From Clostridiales bacterium (GTDB lineage Bacteria > Bacillota > Clostridia > Lachnospirales > WQUN01), in contig JAISWZ010000014.1 in assembly GCA_031270945.1 (NCBI GenBank), positions 1-62,361 on the forward strand: a stretch of 62,361 bases of DNA, given 5' to 3'. The notes under the pieces were generated by a model. It ran no database searches. It had not been told where the DNA came from and saw only the letters and a list, made by a program, of their open reading frames with translations. Every line of letters begins with the position of its first letter. Position 1 is the first letter of the stretch. Both the position numbers and the translations under genes were made by a program. Shown piece by piece: positions 45,573-52,988 of the stretch.

Positions 45573-45601
45573 ATTGTACATCAGTCGGCAAGTAAAGTCA
45601 A
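45573..45601 (-). promoter_or_regulatory. Promoter of the HTH/kinase cluster
   Basis: Minus strand TTGACT (45596-45601), 17-nt spacer, TACAAT (45573-45578); predicted start about 45566, 28 nt before the TTG start codon. Confidence 0.75.
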
Positions 45602-45752
45602 TAGACGACGAAATGCGATTTTCCAAACCCATCATTTTGCCAAATTTCGCGATTGTAAAATGTTTCTTTGGATCATGCGAGGCTTTTGCGATATACTTTT
45701 TATTTTTGACGCATATCCGTTTTAGCGCTTGTTTTCTGGATTTAGCGTTTCA

Positions 45753-45878
45753 TACTGACGATCAGTTTAATTCGGAATTTTCTTGTCGTTTGGGGGCTGC
45801 CCGACTGGGTTCGGAGACGTTCTTAAATCAATCGAGTCGGGCAACGATAAGATATTTACACTATAAAGCGTCGTCAGT
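45753..45878. other. 126-bp three-stem inverted repeat (possible structured RNA or operator)
   Basis: Nested arms: ACTGACGA (45753-45760) with TCGTCAGT (45871-45878); TCTTGTCGTT (45781-45790) with AACGATAAGA (45843-45852, one G-T pair); GCCCGACT (45799-45806) with AGTCGGGC (45835-45842). The two inner stems are contiguous on the 3' side, with an 8-nt bulge on the 5' side and a 28-nt loop. Confidence 0.65.
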
Positions 45879-46300
45879 TTAGTACGTTAGTCCGTCTGAT
45901 GCCTGGGCGCGTTTAGCCAGCGCCGGCACTGCAGGATTAACGAATAAATTTGAGCTTGAGTATACACCAAAACAAATATTTTGTCAAATCATGCTTCTTA
46001 TTGTCGCGCCATGTCTTTTCAAAGGACACGCCGCAGCCGTGTAGACATCGGAAACCTGAGCCCAGAACTTTTTAAAGGCATAAAGCAACCCTCAAGTTTC
46101 ATACTTTCTTCATATTTCATAGAGGTTTAGGGGGAGATGACGGATTCGTCCGGCGCTGGGATATCCTTTTGGGCAGGCCTTGCAGTCGAGGAAATTTTCT
46201 GGAATATATGAAATGCAAATATGAGAAATGCATGAAAGTTAAAAGCAATAAATAACGATAGGCATTCCAGGACGTTGAGATGCAAAAAAACAGCATAAAA

Positions 46301-46324
46301 AGAAGCCTGATTTCTCAGGCTTCT
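46301..46324 (-). terminator. Terminator after micropeptide 1
   Basis: AGAAGCCTGA, TTTC, TCAGGCTTCT; on the minus strand it is followed by TTTTATGCTGTTTTTTT. Shares the GCCTGA-loop-TCAGGC design with 46826-46847. Confidence 0.8.
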
Positions 46325-46472
46325 TCTCGTTTCTAAGGTTGCTTGCGCTTTCGCGCTGGCTTTGCTTGGCAAGCTCAAGCCTCATTTCGAGGTAGCGGCT
46401 CGTAAAGGGCCTGTGCGCTTGTTAGGCATACCCAAGAATATCGCATCGCAATATGCCTGGACGTTTCTAGCC

Positions 46473-46601
46473 CTATTCTATGGTTTGCTCGTTCCCGCCC
46501 TGAATCGACTCTATCAGGCAAGTGCTGAATGCGGTTACAGCTGCTGCCGCTAACGCAAACGCGAAAACTGTGACTGTCACTGTCAAGAAAACTGTTTTCA
46601 T
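46473..46601 (-). CDS. Secreted micropeptide 1 (42 aa), diverged member
   Basis: Begins MKTVFLTVTVTVFAFALAAA, a short basic start and a long hydrophobic core like a signal peptide, then AVTAFSTCLIESIQGGNEQT and IE. GGGAGG lies 8 nt before the ATG inside an AATCC/GGATT hairpin. Leader and ribosome-binding hairpin match those of micropeptides 2-4, but the mature part differs and has one Cys. It probably belongs to the same cassette family. Could be a secreted signalling or antibacterial peptide, or a small hydrophobic toxin. Confidence 0.65.
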   Translation of the reverse strand: MKTVFLTVTVTVFAFALAAAAVTAFSTCLIESIQGGNEQTIE

Positions 46602-46720
46602 TTGAATCCCTCCCGGATTGTTTTAGACTTTCCATGGCCAGTTCATGCGCTCTGACGGTGAACATCACGCCCGTCAAGCGCCCAAAGCATTGCAAAGGCG
46701 TCCGGTCAGTCGCCTTTGCT
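46602..46720 (-). promoter_or_regulatory. Structured leader of micropeptide 1
   Basis: Hairpin with 9-bp stem GCAAAGGCG / CGCCTTTGC and loop ACTGACCGGA (46692-46719), then ATGCTTTGGGCGCTTG, and the AATCC-GGGAG-GGATT hairpin before the ATG. Confidence 0.6.
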
Positions 46721-46825
46721 TCAAGACTACTCCAACAGATACGAGAGGGATCCTGTTTTGACTGATCATGAGCAGCAACCCTAATAATCCCGAATTACGC
46801 GAATCTATATAATGCAAAAGCAAAG

Positions 46826-46847
46826 AAATCCTGATTTCTCAGGATTT
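46826..46847 (-). terminator. Terminator after micropeptide 2
   Basis: AAATCCTGA, loop TTTC (GAAA on the minus strand), TCAGGATTT, followed on the minus strand by CTTTGCTTTTGC. About 147 nt after the micropeptide 2 stop; it probably ends a transcript carrying micropeptides 4-3-2. Confidence 0.65.
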
Positions 46848-46993
46848 CTCGCTGTTTCCAATGATTCTGGTTAAAAACGCAATCTGCTGGACAAGCCAGC
46901 GATTGTTCGTTGTCTTTCTAGCCGTCCTGCAGAGAACAAGGCGTCCCTGCCTCTATGAGGCCGATTCGGCTTGCCCTACAGGTTCTCGCAGAC

Positions 46994-47113
46994 CTATCTG
47001 CGAGCGACCGACACTATGCCTGGCCCAGCTCCAGCCCCAGCCGCCGCTCCGAACGTGCCAACGGTCGCTATCGCAAGCGCCGCAACCATCACTGCCAACA
47101 TAACCTTTTTCAT
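46994..47113 (-). CDS. Secreted micropeptide 2 (39 aa)
   Basis: Begins MKKVMLAVMVAALAIATVG, a signal-peptide-like segment, then TFGAAAGAGAGPGIVSVARR. AGGAGG lies 8 nt before the ATG. The N-terminus and the C-terminal GPGIV(S/T)VA motif are shared with micropeptides 3 and 4. Third-codon changes between copies (e.g. GTT/GTC, GCG/GCA) suggest selection on the peptide. Candidate secreted peptide; function unknown. Confidence 0.75.
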   Translation of the reverse strand: MKKVMLAVMVAALAIATVGTFGAAAGAGAGPGIVSVARR

Positions 47114-47230
47114 TGGAATCCCTCCTGGATTTTTGTCTTGCGTTCCTTGCATGTGGGCATGCGCCCTATATGGCTTTGGCGCTTCAAGCCTCCAAAGCCT
47201 TGCAAAGGCGTCCGGTCAACCGCCGTTGCC
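47114..47230 (-). promoter_or_regulatory. Structured leader of micropeptide 2
   Basis: First hairpin at 47202-47229 (GGCAACGGCG / CGCCTTTGC type, loop GTTGACCGGA), then a GGCTT…AAGCC stem, then the AATCC-AGGAG-GGATT ribosome-binding hairpin. Confidence 0.6.
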
Positions 47231-47331
47231 TACAGTTTATGTTCCATCAAAGGCCAGCCCTATGGCCATAGGCGTGGCATATAGCGCCTTGGGCTTGATA
47301 TCAGGACTTTGCCCTTCTTATTATATCTGCC

Positions 47332-47457
47332 TTACCTCTTTGCGACTGTGACTATCCCTGGCCCGTTCCCGGCCTTAGCGCCTATGCTGTTGCCAAACGC
47401 GCTTGCGGTCGCTATCGCGAATGCCGCAACCATTACTGCTACCATGACCTTTTTCAT
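47332..47457 (-). CDS. Secreted micropeptide 3 (41 aa)
   Basis: Begins MKKVMVAVMVAAFAIATASA with a likely signal-peptidase site after ASA, leaving FGNSIGAKAGNGPGIVTVAK plus R. AGGAGG precedes the ATG by 8 nt. Identical to micropeptide 4 except for the last residues (AKR versus AIK). The basic C-terminus and small size recall Phr-type or other Gram-positive export-processed signal peptides. Confidence 0.8.
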   Translation of the reverse strand: MKKVMVAVMVAAFAIATASAFGNSIGAKAGNGPGIVTVAKR

Positions 47458-47583
47458 CGGAATCCCTCCTGGATTTTTGGGCTTTTGTTTTAACCGGCTT
47501 GGCTATCCATAGCCGGCTCTTGGGCGCTTGCCATTGGCAAGCGTCCAAAGCCTTGCAAAGGCGTCCGGTCAACCGCCGTTGCC
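47458..47583 (-). promoter_or_regulatory. Structured leader of micropeptide 3
   Basis: Four stems: 47555-47582 (GCAACGGCG / CGCCTTTGC), 47525-47543 (CGCTTGCC-AAT-GGCAAGCG), 47494-47516 (CCGGC…GCCGG enclosing GGCTAT/ATAGCC), and 47461-47475 (AATCC-AGGAG-GGATT). Confidence 0.65.
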
Positions 47584-47673
47584 TGTGGTTATGTTCCATC
47601 AAGGCCAGCCCTATGGCCATAGGCGTGGCATATAGCGCCTTGGCTTGATATTAGGACCCGTCTTTTATCAGCC

Positions 47674-47799
47674 TTACTTTATGGCGACTGTGACTATCCC
47701 TGGCCCGTTCCCGGCCTTCGCACCTATGCTGTTGCCAAACGCGCTTGCGGTCGCTATCGCGAATGCCGCAACCATTACTGCTACCATGACCTTTTTCAT
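47674..47799 (-). CDS. Secreted micropeptide 4 (41 aa)
   Basis: Same precursor as micropeptide 3 (signal MKKVMVAVMVAAFAIATASA, then FGNSIGAKAGNGPGIVTVAI and K). It is the first cassette in transcriptional order and lies about 300 nt downstream of the minus-strand membrane gene. AGGAGG precedes the ATG by 8 nt. Confidence 0.8.
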   Translation of the reverse strand: MKKVMVAVMVAAFAIATASAFGNSIGAKAGNGPGIVTVAIK

Positions 47800-47921
47800 C
47801 GGAATCCCTCCTGGATTTTTGGACTTTTGTTTAACCGGCTGCTTTCCAGCCGGCTCTTGGATGCTTGCCCTATGGCAAGCGCTTCAAAGTCTGCAAAGGC
47901 GTCCGTTGCGTCGCCGTTGTC
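47800..47921 (-). promoter_or_regulatory. Structured leader of micropeptide 4
   Basis: First hairpin 47893-47920 (CAACGGCG / CGCCTTTGC, loop ACGCAACGGA), second GCTTGCC-ATAG-GGCAAGC, third CCGGCTG-GAAA-GCAGCCGG, and the AATCC-AGGAG-GGATT hairpin. Stems are kept although their sequences differ from leader 3. Confidence 0.65.
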
Positions 47922-48061
47922 TGCGGTAATGCTTGCATTCTGGCCTTCCAGCTTGGCCAGTGGCCTTTGATCGATCTGGGATCAAACCTGAGTCATAGAT
48001 CGAAACCTTATTCACTTACAAACTGGATTCTTTACAGATACGGCGGGCATATTTCTTTGTC

Positions 48062-48079
48062 TGATTAAAGTTTTTTAAT
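48062..48079 (-). terminator. Weak hairpin after the PG-binding-like gene
   Basis: GATTAAA, loop GTTT, TTTAATC just beyond the stop codon at 48097. An AT-only stem with short T-runs, so weak. Confidence 0.35.
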
Positions 48080-48096
48080 CTGAGGTGACCAGCTGC

Positions 48097-48906
48097 TTAC
48101 GCCAGCCCAGTCGGGTATAGCGTCTGTCTTCCGCTTCTGTCTCTTTTCAATGCGTAGGATCCATCAGCCATGTAGTTGGAGTATATGACTTCCAAGCAAG
48201 CCACTGCCCGCTCAGTAATCTTCGGGCTGAAAATCCCGTCTTGATCCATGCTTAGCTTGGCTTGGAGCTCTTTGACCGCGTCCTGGGTGTCCATGTCATA
48301 GCGCCCTGTCTGCTTCATGCCTAGGTAGCGCTGGATCATCTTCACTTTCTTGCCTCTGTCGTAGAGCCCTATCCTTTCAAACCCGATCTCGCAAGAGAGG
48401 CTATTGAAAACATCCCTTGCAAACTTGATCCCTTCTTGCCTTCTCAGTATTGCCTTCAACCTCGATATGTTCAGTTCATCCCCGCATCGGAAGCCCCATT
48501 CAAACCCTGCGTGGCACACTATGGAAAACGGGTACGACGAGGGCTGGCGCTTGTCTTTCATTTTTCCGTTTCTGCGTTTGTATGTAAAATTGAGAAAGGT
48601 CATCGACAGCCAGTTGATTAAGGCTGCCGCCATTAGCGCCAAGACCCCGAACCCAAAGTACGCTGTATCCCTAGCGCCAAGAACTATGTAGCAATACAGG
48701 AACATCAAGCAAATGGCTATTGCGGCAGAAATGAAGATGCCGCTATGGAGCTTGTACCTGTATTCATGAAGCGGAAAGAGAAAAGCTCTAGCGTCCTCAG
48801 GCATGTTCTGCATATCGTAGACATGGGCCTTTTCCGATGCTGAGATGACTGCCATTCCCGTCCACGCGCAAACAGCGAAGCAGACTAACCATACTGCCAC
48901 AAGCAT
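48097..48906 (-). CDS. Membrane protein with C-terminal peptidoglycan-binding-like domain
   Basis: 269 residues from the ATG at 48906 (AGGAGA 9 nt upstream; the longer ATG at 48924 lacks a site). Three to four membrane segments at about residues 2-25, 55-75 and 82-105, then a soluble region. The C-terminal part KMIQRYLGMKQTGRYDMDTQ DAVKELQAKLSMDQDGIFSP is a PG_binding_1-like repeat that usually binds cell wall. It lies directly upstream of the micropeptide cassettes on the same strand, so it could take part in peptide handling, but that link is only positional. Confidence 0.7.
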   Translation of the reverse strand: MLVAVWLVCFAVCAWTGMAVISASEKAHVYDMQNMPEDARAFLFPLHEYRYKLHSGIFISAAIAICLMFLYCYIVLGARDTAYFGFGVLALMAAALINWLSMTFLNFTYKRRNGKMKDKRQPSSYPFSIVCHAGFEWGFRCGDELNISRLKAILRRQEGIKFARDVFNSLSCEIGFERIGLYDRGKKVKMIQRYLGMKQTGRYDMDTQDAVKELQAKLSMDQDGIFSPKITERAVACLEVIYSNYMADGSYALKRDRSGRQTLYPTGLA

Positions 48907-50389
48907 GTCATTCGTTCTCCTCATCCATCATTTGGGCATGCAGCGCATATCCCAAAAGTCTTAAAGTGCCGCACTGGCCCCTCCTGGTCACTGCAATCTC
49001 CTATAATAGTACACATTTGCGCCAAATAAGTCAACATGCGATACGAGTCTTTTTAGCCTTATTTAAGACAAAAGCACGAATCGTCGGTATTTTTGCTTGC
49101 TTCGAAATATTGATGCCTTATATTCCCAAATCTGCACAAATTGGCTTTTTGTAGTTATTTTGAGGCTGAGAGCAATAACGCATGGCTGGCAAAAATCTGT
49201 GTTCAAATTTGGGGATGCTAAGAGTTGCCCAAGCAAGCCAGGATATATTTATGTGTTACTAGCGGAGCAATCGAAAAGTGTAAAGCAGGTTTAATGTTTG
49301 CCTGGAAAAGGCCAGATAATGAGATAAAATGGATGATTTAAACTCTAGGGCGGCTGAAATTTTATCGCCAGCCCAAAATCTCGCATCTTTTTTATGATTT
49401 ACATTGATTTACGTCTATTAAAGTTTAATTTTCTGGTTAAACTACTTAAAAGAGATTTTTGGTCAGAAATGTGTAACTAATATGCTAGCTTACAACTGTT
49501 AGTATTGTAAATAGCATAAAACACCGCGTTCATGGTGGGTCTAATGCTATTCCAATCAAATTGGAAAACCAGTCGTTTTGAATCAGCTCTGGCGAGCGCT
49601 CAAATTTGTATTTTTATTTGACTTGTCCGCCTCGAAATCCAGCCGTTCCGCTTTCGCAAACGATTTGAAAACTCCAAATCACCGCGCTCGCCCATACAGA
49701 TTTGAATTGATTTGGAAATTCCTAACATTTGCAAGCTTGCTTTGAAAACTTAAAACTGCCATTCTAAATTTCCAAAACAGACATTATAGCGAGATATGCG
49801 TTTACAACTATAAGAAAGTTTTCTATTCTTTTGGCCACGGGCCAAGGCCGCTGACGCTGGCATGCCTGGCGAGCCGGTTTTTCTTGCGTTTGCAAGGCAA
49901 AACCATTGCTGTACAGGCTGGGTACGCTTTAGAGCATATCCCAAAATTTATTTTAGGGCTTGCGAAAGTCACGCGTTAAAGCATCGCGATGACTTTCGCT
50001 GCGCCTCTTTAGGAATTTTGGGATATGCACTTAACGCGCCAAAGCGGCGCTAGAACCAACGGTTAACCTCACTGTCTGCGCCTCCCCCCCGGTGCGGGCC
50101 ATGCTGGCGGCTATAACGCGCTGGCGCATCTTTTTTGATTTTTATCATATATTGTTGCGAAACGCGCTAGGCAAACACCCGGTCTTAAGCGCCACTTGGA
50201 GCATAACGGGGAAAAGGCACGCGCGCTTGAACGTGCGGCTTTTCCCTCGCCATAAATTAAATTGGGATATGCTCTTGGCACAGTTCGCCACTGTGAACAG
50301 CGCTGCTAGTCCGGTTTCCCATATTCCGATTATGTTGATTTCGCGGAAAGCGGAGCTTTCCGCAAGCCGAATAGGCGAAAGGAGGCATT
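48907..50389. other. 1.5-kb gene-free interval
   Basis: Half of a palindromic element (GCATATCCCAAAAG, 48945-48958), a full B-type element (49934-50028), another half (50251-50272) and a GCGGAAAG-CGGAG-CTTTCCGC hairpin (50342-50362) before the YaiI-like gene. The AT-rich middle (49000-49800) shows nothing recognisable. Confidence 0.6.
49934..50028. repeat. Dispersed palindromic element, B type
   Basis: GCATATCCCAAAATTTATTT … AGGAATTTTGGGATATGC with core GGCTTGCGAAAGTCACGCG / CGATGACTTTCGCTGCGCC. Confidence 0.9.
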
Positions 50390-50836
50390 ATGACCATATA
50401 CATAGACGCCGACGGATGTCCAGTCGTGGATCAGGCGATAAGGGTTGCTGGCAGGTACAATGTCAGATGCGTGATAATATGCGACACAGCCCATATCTAC
50501 AACAGATCGGGAGTGACTACAATCACTGTCTCGAAAGGGCCTGACAGCGTGGATTTCGCCTTGACGCAGCGCCTGAAGCCTGGCGATGTTGTGATAACCC
50601 AAGACTATGGCTTAGCCGCTATGTGCTTAGCCATGCGGACAACGCCTATCAGCCAGAACGGCATGATATATGATGACAGGAACATCGATGCGCTCCTTTT
50701 CCAGAGGCATCTGTCAAAGCAGGCAAGAAAGGCTGGAGAGCGCCTGCGGGGCTCTGTGAAGAGAGTCCGGTGCCAGGATCAGTCCTTCGAGCAGACGCTT
50801 TCAAAGGTGCTTGCCGAGAAGGTGGCGCAAACCTGA
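50390..50836 (+). CDS. YaiI/YqxD family protein (DUF188)
   Basis: 148 residues, the normal length of the family. Signatures: MTIYIDADGCPVVDQAIRVA, DTAHIYN, DSVDFALTQRLKPGDVVITQDYGLA and RNIDALLFQRHLSKQARKAG. DUF188 proteins have a PIN-like fold with conserved acidic residues, suggesting nuclease-type metal binding, but their role is not established. AAAGGAGG lies 4 nt before the ATG; a hairpin precedes it. Confidence 0.92.
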   Translation: MTIYIDADGCPVVDQAIRVAGRYNVRCVIICDTAHIYNRSGVTTITVSKGPDSVDFALTQRLKPGDVVITQDYGLAAMCLAMRTTPISQNGMIYDDRNIDALLFQRHLSKQARKAGERLRGSVKRVRCQDQSFEQTLSKVLAEKVAQT

Positions 50837-51118
50837 AAGAACGGTTTAAGGGCTTAAGTGGCGCCCTTGGGCTTTGTTAGACGAGAAGCGAAGGCAGCCT
50901 CTGCAACTGTCTGCGCAACGGCCACAGAAGGCCAACAAAGCTCAGCAGGATCTGGAACAAACAAGGCGAGAAGCTTTTCTCTCACACGTATATTTCTTGG
51001 TATTTGCTCGAAATATTCCTAGGTCAGGTTTTCTTGGAACTTATAAAGCAGGCAAGACATAAAGACATAAGCAAAATTTATTGCTTGTGAGAGCGCAGTT
51101 CTTTTCACTCGCTGGCAT

Positions 51119-51145
51119 AAAAAGAGGCGTTTCTCGCCTCTTTTT
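51119..51145 (+). terminator. Rho-independent terminator
   Basis: AAAAAGAGGCG, TTTCT, CGCCTCTTTTT: 11-bp stem with A and T tracts, works in both directions. Lies 280 nt after the YaiI-like gene. Confidence 0.88.
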
Positions 51146-51421
51146 CTTTTGGCCAAAATTTTTCTCAGGCTTGGATCGTCCCTATTATATATCGGCTAGG
51201 AATAAGGCTGAACGTATGCGCTTAAGCCCGAGAAAATCATTGTGAGCATTTGCATGGCTTAGGCGATGACTGTTAAAGAGCCTTTGGATGTGCCACAGGG
51301 CGCGTCGTGTGCCCCAGCATGTCGTGTGCCCTCAGGCACGTCGTGTACCCTATGACATTCGTATGCCCAAGGCGCATTTCATCCTAATTTCGACACAAAG
51401 CCGTAAAATATGCATTTATGC

Positions 51422-51450
51422 TTGCTTTTTACGCGCGTCTAGGCTAAAAT
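51422..51450 (+). promoter_or_regulatory. Promoter of the 51504 gene
   Basis: TTGCTT (51422-51427), 17-nt spacer, TAAAAT (51445-51450). Closely resembles the promoter at 52853-52881 including the downstream AA(T/A)ATC, consistent with duplication. Confidence 0.7.
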
Positions 51451-51503
51451 AAAATCATGCAGACAGAGCACGAACGGGGCGGCGCTGCCGCCCGGAGGTG
51501 AAT

Positions 51504-52142
51504 ATGAGCTTCTTCAACATCTTCAGGCGAGTCCATGCTACCTACGAGTTTTTGGCTTTGGACAAGCCCTTGGAGAAAGCGGATAGGGACAAGGTATCTA
51601 AATCAGTCGCAGGAGTGGCTAGCGTAACATCCAACAGAGCGTCACTGGTTTTCTATGACGACTTTTCAGGGATTGACTTCGAGTCTTTGATGGAAGACCA
51701 TTTTGACTTGATGTACAACCTGGACGCTGGCAACTGGATTCTCTGCTACGCCTTCCCTGGTTCCTCAGACCTGTTCAACAAGCTTAAGAGGTTCTGCTTT
51801 GACGACGGCGCGACGCAAATCGCAGACGCAAAGCGCGTGGAAAGCCGCGTGATCGTAACAATGAGCTGCTACTTGGATCTCGACCCGAAGATGCTTAAGT
51901 ATGAGCAGCAAGACAAATCTTCCACTACTGGAATGTTCGGTTTCATGACAAAGATCAGGGCTCAGCTGATGAACGGTGACTTTAGGACGCTGTATGCCTT
52001 GTGGGAAAAGTACATGCCTGAAGAAAACGATGAATACGATGACGACGAAGAGGGGTTCATCCCGCCTCCAAAGCCCAACAACCCGCCGCAAGGCAGGGAT
52101 GTGGTAGACGCTTTCAAAAACATGCTTACGGATGAGGATTAA
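51504..52142 (+). CDS. Acidic protein of unknown function with RxxLxxGDxRxLYxxW motif
   Basis: 212 residues from ATG 51504 (GGAGG 5 nt upstream; a GC-rich hairpin lies just before). No known domain recognised. Residues about 148-170 contain IRAQLMNGDFRTLYALWEKY, a helical motif I associate, from memory and with low certainty, with bacterial proteins found near SWIM zinc-finger proteins. A very acidic tail follows (EENDEYDDDEEGFIPPPKPN), rich in Asp/Glu and Pro. A second, decayed copy of the motif lies at 52898-52988. A terminator follows. Confidence 0.7.
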   Translation: MSFFNIFRRVHATYEFLALDKPLEKADRDKVSKSVAGVASVTSNRASLVFYDDFSGIDFESLMEDHFDLMYNLDAGNWILCYAFPGSSDLFNKLKRFCFDDGATQIADAKRVESRVIVTMSCYLDLDPKMLKYEQQDKSSTTGMFGFMTKIRAQLMNGDFRTLYALWEKYMPEENDEYDDDEEGFIPPPKPNNPPQGRDVVDAFKNMLTDED

Positions 52143-52227
52143 GGTCTCTGTCAAAGAAAGTCCGGTTCTCGTGTTCTATGTGAGCACCTGGAAACCCGGT
52201 TTCTTATTTATTTGCATGAAAATCTAA

Positions 52228-52260
52228 AACCCTGCAAAGCCGTGATGGCTTTGCAGGGTT
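52228..52260 (+). terminator. Terminator of the 51504 gene
   Basis: AACCCTGCAAAGCC, loop GTGAT, GGCTTTGCAGGGTT followed by TCTTTT: 14-bp perfect stem. Confidence 0.92.
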
Positions 52261-52287
52261 TCTTTTATGAGGCGGGCAACGATAAGT

Positions 52288-52378
52288 GCATATTCCAAAA
52301 TCCCTTCAGTGGCGCAGCAAAAGTCACAGCGATGCTTTAACGCGTGACTTTTGCAAGCCATAAATTTTTGGGATATGC
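52288..52378. repeat. Dispersed palindromic element, B type
   Basis: GTGCATATTCCAAAATCCC … AAATTTTTGGGATATGCAC; core CAGTGGCGCAGCAAAAGTCA / TGACTTTTGCAAGCC with GCGATGCTTTAACGC at the apex. Confidence 0.88.
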
Positions 52379-52852
52379 ACAAAGAGAATTCCTCATGCAT
52401 CAAAACCATGAAATTTTCAGACCGCGCTTGAATATGTCTCAAATTATCCACATTATCAACATTTTTTTCATATATACGGCGAGCCAAAGTGTTGCCATGT
52501 ACAGATAAAGCGTATATTTGCAATTCTCTTTGCCGAACTTCTTGGCGAGAAGTCTTCCCGCTTCCTCCATGGCCTTCTAGCTGCAAGACGGTTGTTTTGG
52601 GTATGCCTTCAAGCACTGAGACGTCTCTTTCTGCCCTCCTGTTCAGGATATTAGTGCACGCGAATCTTTTGAGCTGCATAGCTCGCCACCTGGCTTCACA
52701 CCGAATCTTTAATTGCAAGTAAAAGTATTTGAAAGAAAAAGTCAAATGCGCTAGCGAATGATTAAATTACTTAATTTATGGTTCATTAAGGAAACGTTCG
52801 ACCTTATAATCCGGCTTTATCATTTATAGCCTATATCGCAAGGGTCAATCTA

Positions 52853-52881
52853 TTGACTTTTATGCGATTATACGCTAAAAT
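52853..52881 (+). promoter_or_regulatory. Promoter ahead of the four-paralogue cluster
   Basis: TTGACT (52853-52858), 17-nt spacer, TAAAAT (52876-52881), homologous to the promoter at 51422. The transcript would run through the pseudogene fragment into the gene at 53133. Confidence 0.7.
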
Positions 52882-52897
52882 AATCTCAAGAGCAGAT

Positions 52898-52988
52898 CAC
52901 CCTGGCAAAATCAACCCAAGTCCTGATGATGGCTATCAGGAAGCAACTCATGCACGGCGATTACAGGGTGTTACACGCCTTATGGTAA
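52898..52988 (+). pseudogene. Fragment of a second copy of the 51504-type gene
   Basis: The frame reads KSTQVLMMAIRKQLMHGDYR VLHALW then TAA. It aligns with KSSTTGMFGFMTKIRAQLMN GDFRTLYALWEKY of the intact protein at 51504, so the premature stop replaces Glu. The sequence after it (GCGGCAGCGATTGCC…GCGCCAGAAGAGCGTG) may be further decayed 3' sequence. The upstream promoter is also retained, implying a tandem duplication followed by internal deletion. Confidence 0.7.

Larger units (their letters stand above)
50837..51503. other. Gene-free interval between the YaiI and 51504 genes
   Basis: Holds a GAGCG…TTTTCACTCGCTGG palindrome fragment (51091-51118), a terminator (51119-51145), a short tandem repeat with three CGTGT(G/A)CCC blocks (about 51300-51350), the promoter at 51422-51450 and a GC-rich hairpin (51477-51493). 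Confidence 0.65.

Noticed and set aside
46127-46378. 83-codon minus-strand open frame
   Set aside because: It runs across the terminator of micropeptide 1 and has no ribosome-binding site or family resemblance.
47458-47583. c-di-GMP-I (GEMM) riboswitch in the micropeptide leaders
   Set aside because: GGCAA…GGACGC looked similar at first, but the conserved ACGCAAAGCC segment is replaced by ACGCCTTTGC, which pairs with upstream sequence instead.
47645-47929. Plus-strand open frames over the micropeptide region (also 46971-47351, 47309-47512)
   Set aside because: They are antisense to the micropeptide genes, lack ribosome-binding sites and exist because the peptides are Ala/Gly-rich; the minus strand has the proper start signals.
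50874-51062. 62-codon open frame after the YaiI-like gene
   Set aside because: No ribosome-binding site, no family, low-complexity Gln/Lys/Arg content.
52224-52745. Minus-strand 173-codon open frame
   Set aside because: Its C-terminal third is translated palindrome and terminator, there is no ribosome-binding site before the TTG, and no family is recognised. It could at most hide a decayed gene in 52400-52745.
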